64,000 nucleotides of DNA from Pelotomaculum sp. PtaB.Bin104 (lineage in GTDB: Bacteria; Bacillota; Desulfotomaculia; Desulfotomaculales; Pelotomaculaceae), in the NCBI GenBank assembly GCA_002067205.1, contig MVQL01000245.1, positions 62,001-126,000 on the forward strand. Reading direction: 5' to 3'. The notes under the pieces were generated by a model, which was given only the letters and a program-made list of their open reading frames with translations, was not told the DNA's origin and ran no database searches. Within the stretch, counting starts at the first letter, position 1; each line of letters opens with the position of its first letter. Shown in pieces: positions 52,390 to 60,799 of this stretch. The position numbers and the translations under genes were made by a program.

Positions 52390-53232
52390 TTGCGCCCAAT
52401 TTGGAAAGGCGCCCTGAGCTTTGGCCTGGTTTATGTGCCGGTAAAACTTTATGCCGCCACTGAGCAAAAAGACATCAAATTTAATTACCTGCATTTAAAA
52501 TGTAAAAGCCCGATCAAGTACACGCGTTTTTGCACTTATTGCCAGTCTGAAGTGGCGATGGAGGATATAGCCAAAGGATATGAATACGAAAAGAGTAAGT
52601 ATGTGATCATAAACGAAGAGGACTTTCAGCAGCTGTCTGCAAAAGAGGGCGGCAGGAACATTGATATCCTGGATTTTGTCAACCTAGCTGAAATCGATCC
52701 GGTTTATTATGAAAAAGCTTATTATCTGGCGCCCGGCGAGGGCGGAGCCAAAGTGTATGAGCTATTTAGGCGGGCAATCTCTGAGACCGGAAAGGTGGCG
52801 GTGGCCAGGGTGATGATGCGCAGCCGGGACGCCCTGGCGGCGATCAGGGTCAGCGGCAGTATACTGATGATGAGCACAATGCATTATCCTGATGAAATCA
52901 GGCCGGCCGGAGCTTTGCCGGAGTTAAACTATACTGTAAACTTGCATGATAATGAAATAAAGATGGCGGTTAACCTGATTAACAGCCTGTCTGCTGAGTT
53001 CAGGCCGGAGCAATACAACGATACCTACAGGCAGTCGCTGATGGATTTAATCCAGGCTAAAATTGCTGGTGAGACTGTAGAAGCGCCGGCCAAGCCGGAA
53101 ACGGGCAAGGTCGTTGACCTGATGGAGGCGCTTCAGGCCAGCATTGAAATGGCCAAAGCAGACCGGGAGAAACAGGGGAAAGCCATAAAAGAAGCCAAGC
53201 CGGCCAGGGCCGGGAAGCGAAAGACATCTTAA
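52390..53232 (+). CDS. ku: Ku protein (non-homologous end joining)
   Basis: A 280-residue bacterial Ku: MRPIWKGALSFGLVYVPVKL, RFCTYCQSEVAMEDIAKGYE, and LMSTMHYPDEIRP near residue 165. A basic C-terminal tail (EAKPARAGKRKTS) extends the core. Ku dimers encircle broken DNA ends and recruit the ligase. The TTG start follows GGTGGTGAGAGATA. The stop overlaps the ATG of the ligase by one base (TAATG). The gene is full length. Confidence 0.94.
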   Translation: MRPIWKGALSFGLVYVPVKLYAATEQKDIKFNYLHLKCKSPIKYTRFCTYCQSEVAMEDIAKGYEYEKSKYVIINEEDFQQLSAKEGGRNIDILDFVNLAEIDPVYYEKAYYLAPGEGGAKVYELFRRAISETGKVAVARVMMRSRDALAAIRVSGSILMMSTMHYPDEIRPAGALPELNYTVNLHDNEIKMAVNLINSLSAEFRPEQYNDTYRQSLMDLIQAKIAGETVEAPAKPETGKVVDLMEALQASIEMAKADREKQGKAIKEAKPARAGKRKTS

Positions 53233-54152
53233 TGGACCAAAAAAATTTGCCGCTCTTGCGCCCGATGCTAGCTGTGAGCGCGGAGCCTTTTAGCAGTGAT
53301 GAATATTTGTATGAGATAAAGTGGGACGGCTATCGCAGCTTGGCCTACCTGGATGGGGGAACGATGCTACGCTCGCGTAACCTGGCTGAGCTGAACAGCA
53401 AGTTCCCGGAACTGGTTGGGCTCCACCAGAGGATAAAACGAAAGCCGGCCATTGTTGACGGTGAAATTGTCGTGCTGGAAAATGGCAAACCATCATTTAC
53501 CGGTCTGCAGTCCCGCGGCCGGCATTATGACCGTCCGGCTGTTTTCATTATCTTTGATGTCTTATATGCTGATGGAAAGCCGGTAATGGATTTGCCGCTG
53601 CTGGCAAGAAAGAATATTTTGCAGGATATGGTTTCGCCTGGTGCCGAAGTAATTTTATCGCAGTTCGTTTTACACGATGGGATTGAATTTTATAACGCCT
53701 GTGTGGATGAGCGGCTGGAAGGTGCCGTGGCTAAAAAGTTGACTGGCCTGTATTTGCCCGGCCGCCGGTCCAGCGCTTGGAAAAAATTCAGGCACACAAA
53801 AGAGGCCGACTTGGCGATCTGCGGCTATCAGCCCGGGAGGGCGGGGCAGGGCATTGGCTCGCTCGTCCTGGGCGGAAATAGGGACGGCCGATTGGTTTAC
53901 CAGGGCAAGGTGGGCACTGGTTTGAGCAACCGGGAAATTGAGCTGCTGCTGGCTAAATTAACAAGAATTGCAGCACAAAAAGCTACTTTGGAGGTGCCCA
54001 AAGAGGAAAGAGGCCGGACGCGGTGGGTACGTCCATTATTAGTTTGTTCGGTAAATTATTTGACCATTACTGCAGGTGGTTGTCTCCGCCACCCGGTATA
54101 CCGCGGTTTACGTGTGGACAAGTCGCCGGAGGAGTGCCCGGCGGTCCAATAA
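53232..54152 (+). CDS. ligD: ATP-dependent DNA ligase (LigD ligase-domain type)
   Basis: A 306-residue ligase. The nucleotidyl-transfer lysine lies in YEIKWDGYRS (lysine near residue 30), followed by motif III FIIFDVLY and motif IV EGAVAKK, then the OB domain (GYQPGRAGQGIGSLVLGGN). It seals double-strand breaks with Ku. Only the ligase domain is present; the polymerase and phosphoesterase domains of full LigD are not in this gene, as in many Firmicutes, where they may be elsewhere. Confidence 0.93.
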   Translation: MDQKNLPLLRPMLAVSAEPFSSDEYLYEIKWDGYRSLAYLDGGTMLRSRNLAELNSKFPELVGLHQRIKRKPAIVDGEIVVLENGKPSFTGLQSRGRHYDRPAVFIIFDVLYADGKPVMDLPLLARKNILQDMVSPGAEVILSQFVLHDGIEFYNACVDERLEGAVAKKLTGLYLPGRRSSAWKKFRHTKEADLAICGYQPGRAGQGIGSLVLGGNRDGRLVYQGKVGTGLSNREIELLLAKLTRIAAQKATLEVPKEERGRTRWVRPLLVCSVNYLTITAGGCLRHPVYRGLRVDKSPEECPAVQ

Positions 54153-54466
54153 GAGCGATACTGTTGCATACACTGATTATGTACATGTCTTAGTGCAATG
54201 ATCAGCTGTTGACCATATTAAAGTGAGTTCTCTTTAGTGACCTTTGGTATAGCTAAAGCCAAAGTGAACCTAAGTGGCAGGTTTTTTGTATGGATTTCCT
54301 CCCAGGTCAATAGATTAAAAGCAGGTGTTCCTTAGGAACGCAGTAATCTTTCTGTCATTGCCATAATCATCTTCAATAGAGTAACCGCACTTGATCTTAA
54401 AATAGAACCTTTTCTCCAAAAGTTAAATATAATGGCACTAGAACCTAACATTGGGGGTATTTTAAT
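54153..54466. other. Intergenic region
   Basis: No gene is seen. A weak terminator (AACCT...AGGTT followed by six T) lies at about 54268-54288. The remainder holds the leader of the next gene. Confidence 0.4.
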
Positions 54467-55786
54467 ATGATCCCGTATACCTACAAGAATCTCGTGGTGG
54501 GAAACGATATCAAAATTCCGCTTAAAAACGGCAACTATGCTGTTGCAATTAATATGGATAATGCCGCTACCACACCGCCATTCGCCCAGGCTTTGCAGGA
54601 AATCGTCAATTTTGCCCCGATGTATTCCTCAGTTCATCGCGGTTCAGGTTATAAATCGAAGCTTTCGACTGATTTATATGAAGCGTCAAGGGCAACCATC
54701 GCCAGATTCGTTAAGGCGGACCAATCACGCGATGCGGTTATCTTTGTAAAAAATACGACCGAGGCCATCAACAAATTGTCTTACCGGCTTTGTGACGGCA
54801 ATGAGAAAAGTGTCGTTCTGTCAACAGAGATGGAACACCACTCCAATGACCTGCCCTGGCGAAACAAGTTCCGTGTTGACTATGTTGAAATTGATCATGA
54901 CGGCAGGCTATCCATGAACAGCCTGGTTGAAAAACTGGAGCAATACCGGGGTGAGGTTATTTTAGTGACGGTAACCGGGGCATCGAATGTGACCGGTTAC
55001 CTTAACCCCATTCATGAAATAGCTGAAATAGCCCACAAATACCAGGCAAAATTACTGGTTGACGGCGCCCAAATGGTCCCCCATATTCAGATTGACATGA
55101 AGTCTTTTGATTCACCCCAGCATATTGATTACCTGGCCTTTTCCGGCCACAAGATGTATGCACCCTTCGGGTCAGGGGTCTTAATTGGCCCGGTCGATAC
55201 CTTTAATAAAGGCGCCCCAGAGTATACCGGGGGCGGCACTGTGCGATCGGTGACCAGAAATGAGGTTAGCTGGGGTGACCCGCCTCAAAAAGAGGAGGCA
55301 GGTACACCTAATTTAATGGGGGTACTGGCCCTACAGGCAGCCATTAAAATGTTAAGCATGGTTGGCATGCAGAATATTTGCAGGCACGAATTTGATTTAT
55401 GGCAATACACTGTGGATAGATTAAGAAGCATACCAGGGATTGTGCTTCATTGCGATATAGATCCCGGCAAACCGCGTATCGGTATCATCCCCTTCAGCCT
55501 GGACGGGATGCACCATGCCCTGGTAGCGGATATTCTGTCCGGTGAAGCCGGCATTGCGGTGCGCAGCGGTTGTTTTTGTGCCCAGCCCTATGTCCGGAAA
55601 CTAATTAAGTTGACCCAGACCCAAACCTGTAAGAAAGATAAACAATCTCAAGATCGCCCGGGCGTAATCAGGATTAGTTACGGCCTGTATAATGACTTTA
55701 ATGAAATAGATGTCTTAATTCAAATACTAAGCCGCATTGTGGAAAGAAAAGATTATTACATCCAAAGATATATGAAACTTAGATAG
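54467..55786 (+). CDS. Class V aminotransferase (cysteine desulfurase-like)
   Basis: A 439-residue PLP enzyme: NMDNAATTPPFAQALQEIVN near residue 30, MEHHSNDLPWR for cofactor stacking, LLVDGAQMVPH and the PLP lysine in FSGHKMYAPFGSGVL. The catalytic-cysteine region reads VRSGCFCAQPYVRKL, as in SufS-type desulfurases. It may mobilise sulfur or selenium from cysteine, but it is longer than usual and lies away from suf or isc genes. The ATG follows TTGGGGGTATTTTAAT. The substrate is not settled. Confidence 0.85.
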   Translation: MIPYTYKNLVVGNDIKIPLKNGNYAVAINMDNAATTPPFAQALQEIVNFAPMYSSVHRGSGYKSKLSTDLYEASRATIARFVKADQSRDAVIFVKNTTEAINKLSYRLCDGNEKSVVLSTEMEHHSNDLPWRNKFRVDYVEIDHDGRLSMNSLVEKLEQYRGEVILVTVTGASNVTGYLNPIHEIAEIAHKYQAKLLVDGAQMVPHIQIDMKSFDSPQHIDYLAFSGHKMYAPFGSGVLIGPVDTFNKGAPEYTGGGTVRSVTRNEVSWGDPPQKEEAGTPNLMGVLALQAAIKMLSMVGMQNICRHEFDLWQYTVDRLRSIPGIVLHCDIDPGKPRIGIIPFSLDGMHHALVADILSGEAGIAVRSGCFCAQPYVRKLIKLTQTQTCKKDKQSQDRPGVIRISYGLYNDFNEIDVLIQILSRIVERKDYYIQRYMKLR

Positions 55787-55817
55787 ATTGATCTGACACA
55801 GTTTAATTGTTTATATC

Positions 55818-55848
55818 AAGACCGGAAAATCTACCGGTCTTAATATTT
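55818..55848 (+). terminator. Terminator after aminotransferase gene
   Basis: AAGACCGG (55818-55825) pairs with CCGGTCTT (55834-55841), followed by AATATTTTC. A modest terminator. Confidence 0.65.
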
Positions 55849-56309
55849 TCTTTAAAGAATTAACTCAATAAATATTTAGTTGTAAAGCTAATAGTGGTAG
55901 TTAGAAGAAATATTCAGAATAGTTAATATAGATAAATAATAATGCCCAGATTATGAGGCCTAAGGGGCTTGAATAAACATTAAGCAACTATTAACACTAA
56001 TTACTGAGACTATGCGCAATTAGGAATCGCCTTTGAACCCTGTTATAGCTAATGGAAGTTAAAAACAAATAATGGCGATAAATTCCTGCAAGAAAATTGT
56101 TAGTGTGTGTACATAAACGCTACAGTGTATGACATCTGGACATGAGCTAGACTATTTCTTGTTACTAATGAGAAGAAGCAATAAGTAAAAAAGCCTTCTG
56201 TTAAATATTTTGCTACTGTCATTATTCTGTCATTTATTGAGGTTGCATTGCGGATACTTTGACTTTGAGGGAGGTACATTATTAGTTAAATAGTTAATAT
56301 AAGAATTGG

Positions 56310-56325
56310 TGGCACGAAGCTTGCG
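56310..56325 (+). promoter_or_regulatory. Sigma-54 (-24/-12) promoter
   Basis: TGGCACGAAGCTTGCG matches TGGCACG-N4-TTGC of the sigma-54 consensus. It lies about 140 bases ahead of the truncated DASS transporter frame and faces it. Its presence suggests the intact ancestor gene was under sigma-54 control. Confidence 0.75.
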
Positions 56326-56433
56326 TATAAAAGTATTGTTTGAACTCCTTATTCTGAAAATTGTTATTTGTTGATAGATTAGTAAAATTGCACTTATTTC
56401 GTTAAGATAAGATTTCAAAATTAAATTTTAGCC

Positions 56434-57189
56434 TTACCCTAGCTGGTAGTAACGGTCTTATATGTTGTGCTGGCATTTATTTTAATGAAGCCTAAACAGC
56501 CCATTGGTATTTCCGCTGATATCTTTAAGGAAGAATATAAAAAATTGGGAAGCATGTCGCGCGATGAATTAATTGTTTTGATCGTGCTTCTCGGCTCACT
56601 GGTATTGTTTGCCACTGAGAGGATGCACGGTATTCCTACACCGGCGACAGCCCTGGGTGCTTTGTTTATCCTAATAATGACCAAGATCATTACGCCACCG
56701 GAGCTCAACACCGGGATCAACTGGGACGTGGTCATGTTCTTCGGTGTCACTGTTGGCCTTTCCGCTCTCTTCGGATTCGCCAAAGTTGCCGGTTGGTTTG
56801 AACCAATTATTAGACCGACCATCCTTAGTTTAGCGGATAATGCTCTCGTCTTTATGCTGGCAGCGACTCTTGGGCTGATGTTAATCCGCTTCATCGACGT
56901 TCCGTGGGGCTTTACGACTGCTGCCCTTACAGCTGTTGTTCTTATCCCTGTGTTTAATAATTTCGGCATTCACCCTCTGGTTGCGTCATTTGCCTACCTG
57001 GACGCCATTAACTTCTTCCTGTTAGGATACCAGCAGCCATGGATTTTGATGGCTGAAGGTATGATCCAGGGTAGAGGATGGGCTCCGAGCCATGTTACGA
57101 TGTTCGGCTTAATCTACACAGTGTCGGTTATTGTTGCTATATTGGTATCGGTGCCGTATTGGAGAATGATCGGCGTTATTGCTAATTAA
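56434..57189 (+). pseudogene. DASS-family anion transporter, 5' half missing
   Basis: The frame (LVVTVLYVVLAFILMKPKQP, then ELIVLIVLLGSLVLFATERM and NWDVVMFFGVTVGLSALFGF) is the C-terminal half of a divalent anion:sodium symporter (SLC13/CitT-like) of about 450-500 residues. The open frame starts right after a stop at 56431-56433, with no N-terminal helices before it; only a sigma-54 promoter and AT-rich DNA lie upstream. So the 5' half has been deleted. An internal ATG at 56485 could give a fragment of about 235 residues, but half a symporter is unlikely to work. Substrate (sulfate, dicarboxylate) not determinable. Confidence 0.8.
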
Positions 57190-57544
57190 ACCAATGCAAA
57201 CACAATAATTACCCCGGACATGGACAATATTATTGTCTGTGTCCGGGTCTTATTTGTAAGCTAAGTGGCCAGTAACCAATACAAGGCTGTGTCAAAAGAT
57301 CAATGGTAAATCCCATGATGATTCAAAAAAGGTCCCGTATCACTATCAAAGTGCTACGGGATTTCTATTAAAACTTTATTTTAAGCCTAATGTCTTAGAA
57401 TATAAGGGTTATTGTACTTTAAGGGGGGGGCTTAATACCGGTAGAGTGAATCAGGTCCACTCCCTTTAATATTTCGAAATAATGTAATCATGCTATAATT
57501 CATGAATCTAATCTCTAAATAAACCTTTTTGATTAAAGATTAGT
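57190..57544. other. Intergenic region with terminator and possible IS end
   Basis: It holds the terminator at 57211-57256. At 57284-57400 AAGGCTGTGTCAAAAGATCA is similar in style to the ends of some insertion sequences, and a hairpin TCCCGTATCAC...GTGCTACGGGA follows. No transposase gene is present. Confidence 0.4.
57211..57256 (+). terminator. Terminator after transporter fragment
   Basis: CCCGGACATGGACAAT pairs, with one mismatch pair, with ATTGTCTGTGTCCGGG, followed by TCTTATTT. A long strong hairpin. Confidence 0.75.
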
Positions 57545-58243
57545 TTAAATTGTGATTTCCTGCCCGGGCTTAATGGCTTCAATTTGAACTTCAGGAGCTT
57601 TTTTGCCGGCCAGTTCAATAAATTCTCCCGGGTCCTGAACAAGGATCGGAAAGGTCTGGTAGTGAATGGGGATGGCCTTTTTAGGCCTAATCAGGTTGAG
57701 GCTGGCTGCCGCCTGGAGCGGGCCCATGGTAAATACGCTGCCGATTGGGATTAGAGCTAGATCAAGCTCATAAAGCTCGCCAAAATTCCTCATGCTATCA
57801 AAAATACCGGTATCCCCGGCATGATAAACTGATTTTCCGTCTTCTAAAATAATAATGTAGCCAGTCGGGCTTCCAGTGCCGCTGGAGTGAAACGCTTGGG
57901 TCATAATGATTTTGACACCGGCTACCTCTACTTCGCCGCCGATATTCATGCCCATGCCAAAGATGATGTTATCAGCGCACACCCCTAATTTTTGCAGTGT
58001 ATCCACCATCTCAGGCTGGGCAATTACAGTAGCGCCTGTTGCTTTGACCAGATCCGGGACGTCTTCACCGAGGTGGTCGAAATGGTCATGGGTGATTAAG
58101 ATAATATCAGCTTTTTTGATATCTTCTTTATTAACCGGGCAGCTTGGGTTTCCAGTAATCCAGGGGTCTATTAATATGACAGCCCCTTTCTCCGTGGTGA
58201 TTTGACAGGCGGCGTGTCCTAGCCATTTGATACTGTTGGCCAA
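57545..58243 (-). CDS. UPF0173 metal-dependent hydrolase (metallo-beta-lactamase fold)
   Basis: A 232-residue protein of the YtkL/UPF0173 group. It has the metal motif LITHDHFDHLGEDVPDL (HxHxDH) near residue 55, HSSGTGSPTGYII, HAGDTGIFDSMRN and PIHYQTFPIL with the last histidine. It hydrolyses an unknown ester or lactone-type substrate. The start follows TAAAGGAGGAGAAAAAATTT. It stands alone between terminators. Confidence 0.9.
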   Translation of the reverse strand: MANSIKWLGHAACQITTEKGAVILIDPWITGNPSCPVNKEDIKKADIILITHDHFDHLGEDVPDLVKATGATVIAQPEMVDTLQKLGVCADNIIFGMGMNIGGEVEVAGVKIIMTQAFHSSGTGSPTGYIIILEDGKSVYHAGDTGIFDSMRNFGELYELDLALIPIGSVFTMGPLQAAASLNLIRPKKAIPIHYQTFPILVQDPGEFIELAGKKAPEVQIEAIKPGQEITI

Positions 58244-58327
58244 ATTTTTTCTCCTCCTTTAAAATATATAAAATAGATATCTATAGTCTTTCTATATTAA
58301 TAATTTTTTTCCTGCGTATTCTAAAAA

Positions 58328-58392
58328 ATCAAAAGCCCGCTTTCTTGACAAGCTAAGCAAGGCTTGTGCTAATTAAGAAAACGGGCTTTTTT
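58328..58392. terminator. Bidirectional terminator
   Basis: AAAAGCCCGCTTTCTT (about 58331-58346) pairs with AAGAAAACGGGCTTTT (about 58375-58390) around a loop with a second small hairpin; T-runs are on both strands. It closes the yedF gene on the minus strand. Confidence 0.8.
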
Positions 58393-58401
58393 GTGGGGAA
58401 T

Positions 58402-58992
58402 TCATATTTTAACTACTATATCGCCACTGGTAATGGCCTCGATTATATCATACATATTGGTAATGGCGCCTATCTGGAGTTTATCTTTTAAGTGATAATA
58501 ATCAAGACAGGTGCCACAAGACTTAATTTCTACTCCCTCATCAAGGAGTTTTTTTAAGGAATTCAGTACCGGTGAGTTTTCTGTCGTTAAAAAAACGCCT
58601 TCGTTCAAAAAGAGGATCCGGTCAGGTTTATTGGTAGCTGAAGGCAGGGTATTGATAAACCCTTCGATCAATATTTTACCCAGTTCATCATTAATCCCAA
58701 TTTTATCGCAGGTAATCATAAAAACTGTATGGGAACCCAAAGCTTGTTTAGGCGCCTGGGGTTCGGCACAGGTGCTGCTGCCATCTTTTTGGCGGATCAG
58801 CAGTCTCCAACCGTCCTGAGTGACGCTCTCCTCCATATCGCAATTGTAGCTTGAACAAAATTTTTTAATATTTTCTTTAGGAATATCACTGTCTACTAGC
58901 ACTTCAAATTCCTTTTCGCCTGCATCAACGGTCTTTTTGGTGAGCAGGACCGGCTCCGGGCAGGCTAAACCTTTTGCATCGATTGTTTTCAT
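58402..58992 (-). CDS. yedF: YedF-type TusA-DsrE fusion, selenium metabolism protein
   Basis: A 196-residue protein. An N-terminal TusA domain (MKTIDAKGLACPEPVLLTKK, with the sulfur-carrier cysteine in CPEP) is followed by a DsrE-like domain at about residues 90-196 (HTVFMITCDKIG; SCGTCLDYYHLKDKLQIGAI). This matches the YedF family that occurs with selenium use. It probably passes sulfur or selenium between proteins. It is 8 bases behind the cysteine desulfurase gene in an operon. Confidence 0.9.
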   Translation of the reverse strand: MKTIDAKGLACPEPVLLTKKTVDAGEKEFEVLVDSDIPKENIKKFCSSYNCDMEESVTQDGWRLLIRQKDGSSTCAEPQAPKQALGSHTVFMITCDKIGINDELGKILIEGFINTLPSATNKPDRILFLNEGVFLTTENSPVLNSLKKLLDEGVEIKSCGTCLDYYHLKDKLQIGAITNMYDIIEAITSGDIVVKI

Positions 58993-59000
58993 CTTGTCAT

Positions 59001-60149
59001 TTACTCCTTATGAGAAATTTGGGCCAAGGCTTTTAGGCTTGTATTAATTTGTTCCATATTATTAAAAGGTCCAAAGGAAAACCTCACGGTGCCCTGTGGA
59101 AAGGTGCCGATTGTTTTATGGGCAGATGGTGCGCAGTGCAGGCCGGGCCGACAGGCGATATCAAAATCCCGGTCCAGGATATAGGCGACTTCGGCCGGGT
59201 CACAGCCGGTAATATTCAGGCTAACCACGGAAACCCGGCTGCCTGCGTCCTCGGGGCCGTAGAGCCGGACACCAGGTATTTTTGCCACGTTCCTGATGAA
59301 GTGTTCCGTTAAATCCATCTCCTTTTGCCTGATTTTAGTTACTCCCTGCTCTAGCACATGTTTAACACCGGCGCCAAGGCCGGCCAGCCCGATTACGTTC
59401 AGCGTGCCTGATTCCAGTTTGTCCGGCATCAGCTCCGGCTGGTATTCATGCTCGGAATTACTGCCGGTACCACCTCTCAGCAGGGGCTCTATTTCGAGGC
59501 CCTCTCTGATGTACAGCCCGCCGGTGCCCTGTGGACCTAAAAGTGCCTTATGGCCGGTAAAGGCCAGCATATCCACGCCATCAGCGGCGATGTCCACCGG
59601 GTAGGCGCCTGCTGTCTGGGCTGCATCGATCAGGGTATGGCTGCCGTAACTTCTGGCAATTTTGGCAATGGCGCCAATTGGGGCTACCGCGCCGGTAACA
59701 TTCGAGGCATGGCTGACTACGATCAGTCGAATTTTTTCTTTTCTTAATATATCCTCAAAGGCAGCCGGATCCACAATTCCTGCCTGGTTTGCCTTCACCA
59801 CAAACAGTTTGATTGTTCCCGTCTGCTCCAAATAGCGGAGTGGGCGCATCACACTGTTGTGCTCCACGGAGGTGGTGAGCACCTGGTCACCTTTTTTTAA
59901 GAAGCCGTTCAGTGCCAAATTCAGGCTTTCGGTGACGTTCTTGGTAAAGACAATCCTGGCGCTGTCCTTAATATTGAACAGCTGCGCCAGGTATTCGCGG
60001 GTATTAAACACCAGCTCACTGGCCTCGAGGGCTTTCTTGTGCCCGCTTCTGCCCGTGTTTCCTCCCATGTTAAAAAAATAATCTGACATGGCCTCAAGCA
60101 CGGACTTAGGCTTGGGGAAACTGGTGGCGGCATTGTCAGAGTAAATCAC
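59001..60149 (-). CDS. Cysteine desulfurase family protein (selenium-linked type)
   Basis: A 382-residue class V aminotransferase: MIYSDNAATSFPKPKSVLEA, TSVEHNSVMRPL, LIDAAQTAGAYPVDI, and the PLP lysine in FTGHKALLGPQGTGGLYI. The catalytic-cysteine loop is RPGLHCAPSAHKTIG. Enzymes of this type are regularly encoded with DUF3343 and YedF in bacteria that make selenium-dependent molybdenum hydroxylases. It overlaps the DUF3343 gene by 14 bases. Full length. Confidence 0.9.
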   Translation of the reverse strand: MIYSDNAATSFPKPKSVLEAMSDYFFNMGGNTGRSGHKKALEASELVFNTREYLAQLFNIKDSARIVFTKNVTESLNLALNGFLKKGDQVLTTSVEHNSVMRPLRYLEQTGTIKLFVVKANQAGIVDPAAFEDILRKEKIRLIVVSHASNVTGAVAPIGAIAKIARSYGSHTLIDAAQTAGAYPVDIAADGVDMLAFTGHKALLGPQGTGGLYIREGLEIEPLLRGGTGSNSEHEYQPELMPDKLESGTLNVIGLAGLGAGVKHVLEQGVTKIRQKEMDLTEHFIRNVAKIPGVRLYGPEDAGSRVSVVSLNITGCDPAEVAYILDRDFDIACRPGLHCAPSAHKTIGTFPQGTVRFSFGPFNNMEQINTSLKALAQISHKE

Positions 60150-60354
60150 TTTTATAACGCACCCCCTTTAAGCGCAAAATTTCTTGTGCTTGGTCCAGTA
60201 CGGGCGCTTCAACCTTTACGGACATGCCGCACTCAGAAGAAAATTTTTTTGGGGTAGGGATTATTTCATGAGCAATGCAGGCTCGCTGTAGCTCTTTTTT
60301 GGCTTTGATGACATCATGGGTTGACTGAAAAGAAATAACAAATTCTGCGGGCAA
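60136..60354 (-). CDS. DUF3343 (putative Se/S carrier-like) protein
   Basis: A 72-residue alpha/beta protein with the DUF3343 pattern: FVISFQSTHDVIKAKKELQR, then a loop with a proline-rich turn (HEIIPTPKKFSSECGMSVKV). The cysteine in SECG may carry sulfur or selenium. It is the first well-supported gene of the DUF3343-desulfurase-YedF trio. Function is inferred from neighbourhood conservation only. Confidence 0.85.
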   Translation of the reverse strand: MPAEFVISFQSTHDVIKAKKELQRACIAHEIIPTPKKFSSECGMSVKVEAPVLDQAQEILRLKGVRYKSDLL

Positions 60355-60429
60355 GATCTGATTCTGCCTCCTGTCTGTGCAACTATTAAAAGTTCAGGGT
60401 TAATTTAATAAATGCGCATAAATTGTTAC

Positions 60430-60576
60430 CTATGCCTGCTGGGCAGCCTCAGGGGTGCCTGCGGACCAATCATAATAGTCAGTTGCAGCTACAATCCAAA
60501 TTAGTGTGCCCAAAATTAAAGCGGTCTCCGTGTGGTTAAATGCCAGCGCAGCGGGATTTTGTTGTGAAACTTTCAA
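60430..60576 (-). CDS. Possible 48-residue membrane peptide
   Basis: A frame on the minus strand from TTG 60576 encodes one hydrophobic segment (ETALILGTLIWIVAATDYYD) with a soluble tail (WSAGTPEAAQQA). There is no good ribosome site, and the frame opens only 8 codons upstream. It lies 75 bases ahead of the DUF3343 gene on the same strand, so it might be the first gene of the selenium operon, or a chance frame or remnant. Confidence 0.35.
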   Translation of the reverse strand: MKVSQQNPAALAFNHTETALILGTLIWIVAATDYYDWSAGTPEAAQQA

Positions 60577-60799
60577 TATGCCCGATAAATTCTGCTCTTA
60601 TAGTAACATACAAATGACTGATGTTAAAAAAAAATATATTTATAGTCTTTTTCAATATCATAAAAAAAATTTATGGCTTGTTAGTCTTTATTGCTAAAAA
60701 GTCATAACCAGTGCCAAGAGGAATATTCAGTTATATAAAATTAACCTGATTTGTGATATACTTTCAATTAATGGTTATTATAGGAAGATGGAATGAAGC

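Larger units (their letters stand above)
55787..56466. other. AT-rich intergenic region with sigma-54 promoter
   Basis: It contains the terminator of the aminotransferase gene (55818-55848) and a sigma-54 promoter at 56310-56325. No intact gene is seen; the region ahead of 56450 lacks the 5' half of the transporter gene. Confidence 0.5.
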
